Below the pieces are notes generated by a model. The model had not been told where the DNA came from and ran no database searches. It was given only the letters and a program-made list of their open reading frames with translations. A program made the translations under genes and the position numbers. A stretch of 64,000 nt of DNA from Gammaproteobacteria bacterium (GTDB lineage: Bacteria; Pseudomonadota; Gammaproteobacteria; Burkholderiales; Gallionellaceae), in NCBI GenBank assembly GCA_018814405.1, contig JAHIZO010000007.1, positions 62,001 through 126,000 of the forward strand, read 5' to 3'. Numbering within the stretch: position 1 is the stretch's first letter; every line of letters begins with the position of its first letter. Shown here piece after piece: positions 60,528-64,000 of the stretch.

Positions 60528-61571
60528 TTATTCCGGGTTGCGCGCGCTATCGAGTATCTGGACCGGTAGTCTGGTTTCCATAACCAAAGCGTATGAGACC
60601 TTGTTGAAAACACGGAACACCATGACCAAACCATAGCGCATGTCAGGAAGATTGATGTTGGGCTCAAACCAACCCTGGGTCTTGAGTACTTCACCTTTTT
60701 GATACAAAGCAAGGATATTGCCAGCCTCTAGTCCGTCGCGGCGGCCTTTATTCAGCGTGATAACGGCATGTTGACCTGCCTGCTGGACGCCGCCGTAAAT
60801 AGAGATGACCTTGGCAGAGATTTGACTCTCAGGTGCACGCGGTAAATACGTAGCACTATATCCAGTGCCCGCTTGGGCTAAATAATCACCCTTGTTGATT
60901 TCCAAAATCGCATTGCTAATGCGTAGCGTGCTGGGGTCACCGAATTTCTCAACAGTCGCGTCACCAAGATACATGACCTCTTGGCCAAGTTCTTCATCGG
61001 TATCGGGATCGACAAACTCCACATTGGGGCGGTAGACCTGCCATTGTGTGCCTTTGTCTGAAGGTAAGTTCTGAACATAAGCCAAATCATTGACCGACAG
61101 AAGCGTGCGCTGCTCATAGGTACCCACCAACTTGGGGGCATTATCTAGCTCTTCATCATCAACCACCAAAGGGCGGCGTAAAAAAGAAGCAATCAGATCA
61201 AGCGGGATAGCAGGAATAGCTTCAGTGTTTTGCGCGACGACTCGAACCTTGGGCTCAAGTTTCACAATGTTGGACGGCGTGACGGGCTGGTCTTCGGGTG
61301 TGGGCGGCGTTGTGGTCAGGGTACCCGTACGACGATCCAAATAGACCAAATCTCCAGGATAGATCCAATGCGGGTCCTTGATGGCTTGCTTGTTCAATGC
61401 CCAAATCTCGGGCCATTTCCACGGATCTTTGAAGAACATCGCCGAGATATCCCACAAAGTGTCTCCCTTGACGACGACATAACGGTCAGGAGCATCTTCG
61501 CGAATCTGCAACACATCTGCGGAAGCGAGGATGGGCAACAGAAAGCAAATCAGCGATATAATCTTGCGCAT
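60528..61571 (-). CDS. Exported LysM domain protein
   Basis: A 347-residue secreted protein starting at ATG 61571 (MRKIISLICFLLPILASA, signal peptide); the track start 21 codons earlier is not needed. The LysM domain (about residues 32-80: YVVVKGDTLWDISAMFF ... WIYPGDLVYLDRR) binds peptidoglycan. The rest is a beta-rich region of the kind found in LysM proteins encoded beside dprA in betaproteobacteria, with no enzymatic motif seen. Lies upstream of dprA with nine bases between, and divergent from def. Confidence 0.9.
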   Translation of the reverse strand: MRKIISLICFLLPILASADVLQIREDAPDRYVVVKGDTLWDISAMFFKDPWKWPEIWALNKQAIKDPHWIYPGDLVYLDRRTGTLTTTPPTPEDQPVTPSNIVKLEPKVRVVAQNTEAIPAIPLDLIASFLRRPLVVDDEELDNAPKLVGTYEQRTLLSVNDLAYVQNLPSDKGTQWQVYRPNVEFVDPDTDEELGQEVMYLGDATVEKFGDPSTLRISNAILEINKGDYLAQAGTGYSATYLPRAPESQISAKVISIYGGVQQAGQHAVITLNKGRRDGLEAGNILALYQKGEVLKTQGWFEPNINLPDMRYGLVMVFRVFNKVSYALVMETRLPVQILDSARNPE

Positions 61572-61660
61572 GGAAAACCCCAGCAAAGTAAAGAAATGCG
61601 GTGCAAAGTTTGTGCACCTGTTTAAATTCTGCATCTAGTCTCTTAAGTTGGCAAGCATTT

Positions 61661-62164
61661 ATGGCATTACTACCCATTATTAAATATCCAGATCCGCGTT
61701 TACATAAGGTAGCCAAACCCGTTGCGGCGGTGACGGAAAACACCCGGAAACTGATACGGGATATGAGCGAGACGATGTATGCGGCACCCGGCATCGGACT
61801 CGCTGCGACACAAATCGACGTGCATGAGCAGATCGTCGTGATTGACGTGTCTGAAACCCATGACGACCTAATAGTCTTCATAAATCCGGTTTTACTAGAA
61901 CTTGAAGGCACCGAAGAGAGCGAAGAAGGATGTCTTTCGGTTCCTGGTATCTATGAAACAGTGACAAGGGCGAATCGAATCAAGGTGCAGGCTCAAAATG
62001 AGAGTGGAGAAATCTTTCAACTGGAAGCGGATGGCCTGCTTGCGGTTTGTATTCAGCATGAGATCGATCATTTGCACGGTAAGGTGTTCGTTGAACACCT
62101 GTCTCACCTCAAACAAACCCGTATCCGTGCCAAGCTGAAGAAACAGCGGCGCGAGACGCTGTAG
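61661..62164 (+). CDS. def: Peptide deformylase
   Basis: Removes the formyl group from nascent proteins using Fe(2+). The ATG at 61661 ([16 protein letters not shown]) gives 167 residues; the track start lies 20 codons earlier. The three motifs are [13 protein letters not shown] (motif 1), [12 protein letters not shown] with the metal cysteine, and [12 protein letters not shown] with the two metal histidines and catalytic Glu. It is followed after nine bases by fmt. Confidence 0.97.
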   Translation: MALLPIIKYPDPRLHKVAKPVAAVTENTRKLIRDMSETMYAAPGIGLAATQIDVHEQIVVIDVSETHDDLIVFINPVLLELEGTEESEEGCLSVPGIYETVTRANRIKVQAQNESGEIFQLEADGLLAVCIQHEIDHLHGKVFVEHLSHLKQTRIRAKLKKQRRETL

Positions 62165-62173
62165 AACGCTAGC

Positions 62174-63112
62174 GTGAATATCATCTTTGCGGGTACTCCT
62201 CAGTTTGCAGCCAGCGCACTTGCGGCGCTTATAAATACAGAACACAAAGTGCTGGCGGTGCTGACGCAGCCAGATCGCCCGGCAGGCCGCGGCATGCAAT
62301 TGACCGCAAGCCCAGTCAAACAACTAGCTGTCGAGCACGGTATTTCCGTATTACAACCCACTTCTCTGAAGTCGGAGGCCGTGCAACAGATGTTGGCTGA
62401 GCTGAAAGCGGATGTGATGGTGGTCGCAGCATACGGTTTGATTCTCCCCGCTGAGGTGTTGCATATCCCCCGTCTCGGCTGTTTGAATATTCACGCCTCA
62501 CTTTTGCCCAGGTGGCGCGGTGCGGCACCAATACAGCGTGCTATCTTGGCCGGAGATGCAGAAACGGGTATCACTATCATGCAAATGGACGTTGGTTTGG
62601 ATACGGGCGACATGCTATTCAAGTATCCCTGCCCTATTACAGAAATAGATAACGCCCAGACCTTGCATGACAAGCTGGCGGACATAGGCGCTACAGGTAT
62701 CGTCAAAGCGCTACAACTGTTGGAAAGTGACAAAGTCCACCCAGAGAAGCAAGACGATAGCAAAGCTTGCTATGCAGCAAAACTGAACAAACAGGAAGCG
62801 CTTATCGACTGGAACCAGAAGGCTGTTGACCTAGAAAAAGCGATTCGCGGCTACTTCCCATTCCCTGTGGCACATACAGTGTTCAATGGAACGGCAATAA
62901 AACTTATGCGCGCCCACAACGGGCCTGAAGATACGGCTAGTCCCGGAACGATATTGGCCGTCAACAAGATGGAAATCGTTGTGGCATGCGGGCAAGGCAC
63001 ATTGGCGCTGGAAGTTTTGCAGAAACCAGGTGGAAAACCATTGCCTGTGGCGCAATTTGTACAGGGATTTCCGCTCAAGGTCGGTGACAGATTCGGTGCC
63101 AGTGAAACGTGA
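62174..63112 (+). CDS. fmt: Methionyl-tRNA formyltransferase
   Basis: Formylates initiator Met-tRNA using 10-formyl-tetrahydrofolate. It starts at GTG 62174 (MNIIFAGTPQFAASALAAL). The 312-residue protein has the catalytic Asn-His-Asp set in GCLNIHASLLPRWRGAAPIQ and QMDVGLDTGDMLF (the Asp). A C-terminal beta-barrel tRNA-binding domain is present (about 208-312). The stop overlaps the rsmB start by GTGA. def-fmt-rsmB is the common order. Confidence 0.97.
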   Translation: MNIIFAGTPQFAASALAALINTEHKVLAVLTQPDRPAGRGMQLTASPVKQLAVEHGISVLQPTSLKSEAVQQMLAELKADVMVVAAYGLILPAEVLHIPRLGCLNIHASLLPRWRGAAPIQRAILAGDAETGITIMQMDVGLDTGDMLFKYPCPITEIDNAQTLHDKLADIGATGIVKALQLLESDKVHPEKQDDSKACYAAKLNKQEALIDWNQKAVDLEKAIRGYFPFPVAHTVFNGTAIKLMRAHNGPEDTASPGTILAVNKMEIVVACGQGTLALEVLQKPGGKPLPVAQFVQGFPLKVGDRFGASET

Positions 63113-64000
63113 ATGTCATTCAGACAGAGGCAGCAGGAATTGTCCAGCGTGTCATGGACGGATGCAATCTGGACCGCGCGCTGGCTGACAGGCTGGCAGC
63201 TAATTCAGACTATTCTCCCCAACAAAGGGGTGCCCTTCAGGATTTGAGTTATGGCACGATCCGCTACTACGCGCGTCTTGAATTTATGCTGGGAAAACTA
63301 CTCGACCGCCCACCCCGCGATAAGTTGGTGTCCCATCTGTTAATGGTGGCCCTGTACCAACTGGAATATAGCAAAGCCGGATCACACGTCATTGTCGATC
63401 AGGCAGTGCGCGCTGCTAAGAAAATGAAATCTCCGATCAGTGGGCTGGTGAATGCCGTGTTGCGCAACTTCCTGCGCCAGCAGGAAAGCCTTCGCATGGC
63501 AGCAGATGCAGAAAAAAGCAGTCGCTTTGCCTACCCAGATTGGTGGATAAAAGAAATAGAACAACAGTACGGGGAAAGTTCGCCAAGCATACTAGAGGCC
63601 GGCAACATGCATCCGCCGATGACACTCAGAGTCAATCGTTGTCGCACGACAACGGGGGACTACCTGTCATTGTTGGAAAGTGCAGGCATTGCTGCACAGC
63701 GTGTCGCACCAGAAGCCTTATTGCTGGCACAACCAATGTCCGTGGAGCGTTTACCGAAATTTGACGAAGGCTGGGTATCGGTACAAGACGCTGGTGCGCA
63801 GTGCGCCGCTCCCATTCTTGATGTCGCAGATGGCATGCGCGTACTTGACATGTGTTCAGCCCCGGGCGGCAAAGCGATGCATATGCTGGAGCAAGCGGAC
63901 ATCGAGCTTGTGGCCTTGGACAAGGATGAGCGACGACTGGATAGGGTCAGGCAAAACCTAAAACGGGGGGGGCAGAGTGCAGAAGTGATTTGCGGAGATG
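63109..64000 (+). CDS. rsmB: 16S rRNA (cytosine967-C5)-methyltransferase RsmB (3' truncated)
   Basis: Absent from the ORF track because it runs off the window. From GTG 63109 the frame is open to base 64000 (297 codons). The N-terminal NusB-like domain (YSPQQRGALQDLSYGTIRYY, VDQAVRAAKK) is followed by the Rossmann-fold methyltransferase. It has the SAM-binding VLDMCSAPGGKAMHML and LVALDKDERRLDRV, and PTLRVN-like MTLRVNR. The catalytic cysteine region is beyond the window. It is coupled to fmt by GTGA overlap. Confidence 0.95.
   Translation, partial: MNVIQTEAAGIVQRVMDGCNLDRALADRLAANSDYSPQQRGALQDLSYGTIRYYARLEFMLGKLLDRPPRDKLVSHLLMVALYQLEYSKAGSHVIVDQAVRAAKKMKSPISGLVNAVLRNFLRQQESLRMAADAEKSSRFAYPDWWIKEIEQQYGESSPSILEAGNMHPPMTLRVNRCRTTTGDYLSLLESAGIAAQRVAPEALLLAQPMSVERLPKFDEGWVSVQDAGAQCAAPILDVADGMRVLDMCSAPGGKAMHMLEQADIELVALDKDERRLDRVRQNLKRGGQSAEVICGD

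Overview
The window is a 64-kb stretch of bacterial chromosome that includes the replication-origin region. Gene content and order (rpmH-rnpA-yidD-yidC-mnmE and mnmG-rsmG-parA-parB-atpIBEFHAGDC-glmU-glmS on one side, dnaA-dnaN-gyrB on the other, a full Pil-Chp cluster, polyphosphate genes, yqgE-ruvX-pyrB-pyrC') point to a betaproteobacterium. A member of the Nitrosomonadales (for example Gallionellaceae-like) is my best guess, but this is by resemblance only and no database was searched. Nearly all of the sequence is coding. I see no tRNA or rRNA genes, no CRISPR array and no insertion-sequence transposase.

Region by region: (1) 1-6.4 kb holds a truncated gamma-carbonic-anhydrase-like gene and three small conserved genes (unknown, DUF2288, DUF302). 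A polyphosphate neighbourhood follows: a two-domain PPK2 (polyP:AMP phosphotransferase) with sixA, a divergent histone-H1-like Lys/Ala-rich protein, ppk1 and yggX. (2) 6.46-6.60 kb is a long imperfect palindrome resembling a miniature repeat, abutting argA. (3) 6.6-13.2 kb holds argA, an unknown four-helix membrane protein, a tautomerase with a truncated second copy beside it, rsmE, a thioredoxin-like gene and trkA-trkH (K+ uptake). (4) 13.3-21.7 kb is the pilG-pilH-pilI-pilJ-chpA chemosensory operon that controls type IV pili. (5) 21.7-31.5 kb holds yqgE-ruvX-pyrB-pyrC' (no pyrR; the pyrC' product has lost its zinc ligands), prlC, a secreted glutaredoxin-like protein, xthA, an rluA-type pseudouridine synthase, a Tim44-like protein and ubiB. 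(6) 31.4-50.6 kb is all on the minus strand: an orphan ParA-like ATPase, glmS, glmU, the complete F1Fo ATP synthase operon, parB, parA, rsmG, mnmG, mnmE, yidC, yidD, rnpA and rpmH. (7) 50.6-55.9 kb is the origin region with dnaA, dnaN and gyrB on the plus strand. (8) 55.9-56.35 kb is a 469-bp gene-free interval carrying two near-identical terminator repeats that bracket a strongly foldable segment. (9) 56.35-61.6 kb is topA, smg, dprA and a LysM gene on the minus strand; 61.66-64 kb is def-fmt-rsmB on the plus strand, with rsmB cut by the window end.

Functionally, replication initiation (dnaA, DnaA boxes, dnaN, gyrB) sits between two parS sites (46.9 and 53.4 kb) that the nearby ParA/ParB would use for origin segregation. 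The segregation genes run directly into the ATP synthase and cell-wall amino-sugar genes. The points most worth following up are the structured gyrB-topA spacer with its compensated terminator duplication, the long palindrome at 6.5 kb, the H1-like protein inside the polyphosphate cluster, and a predicted leaderless promoter at yqgE.
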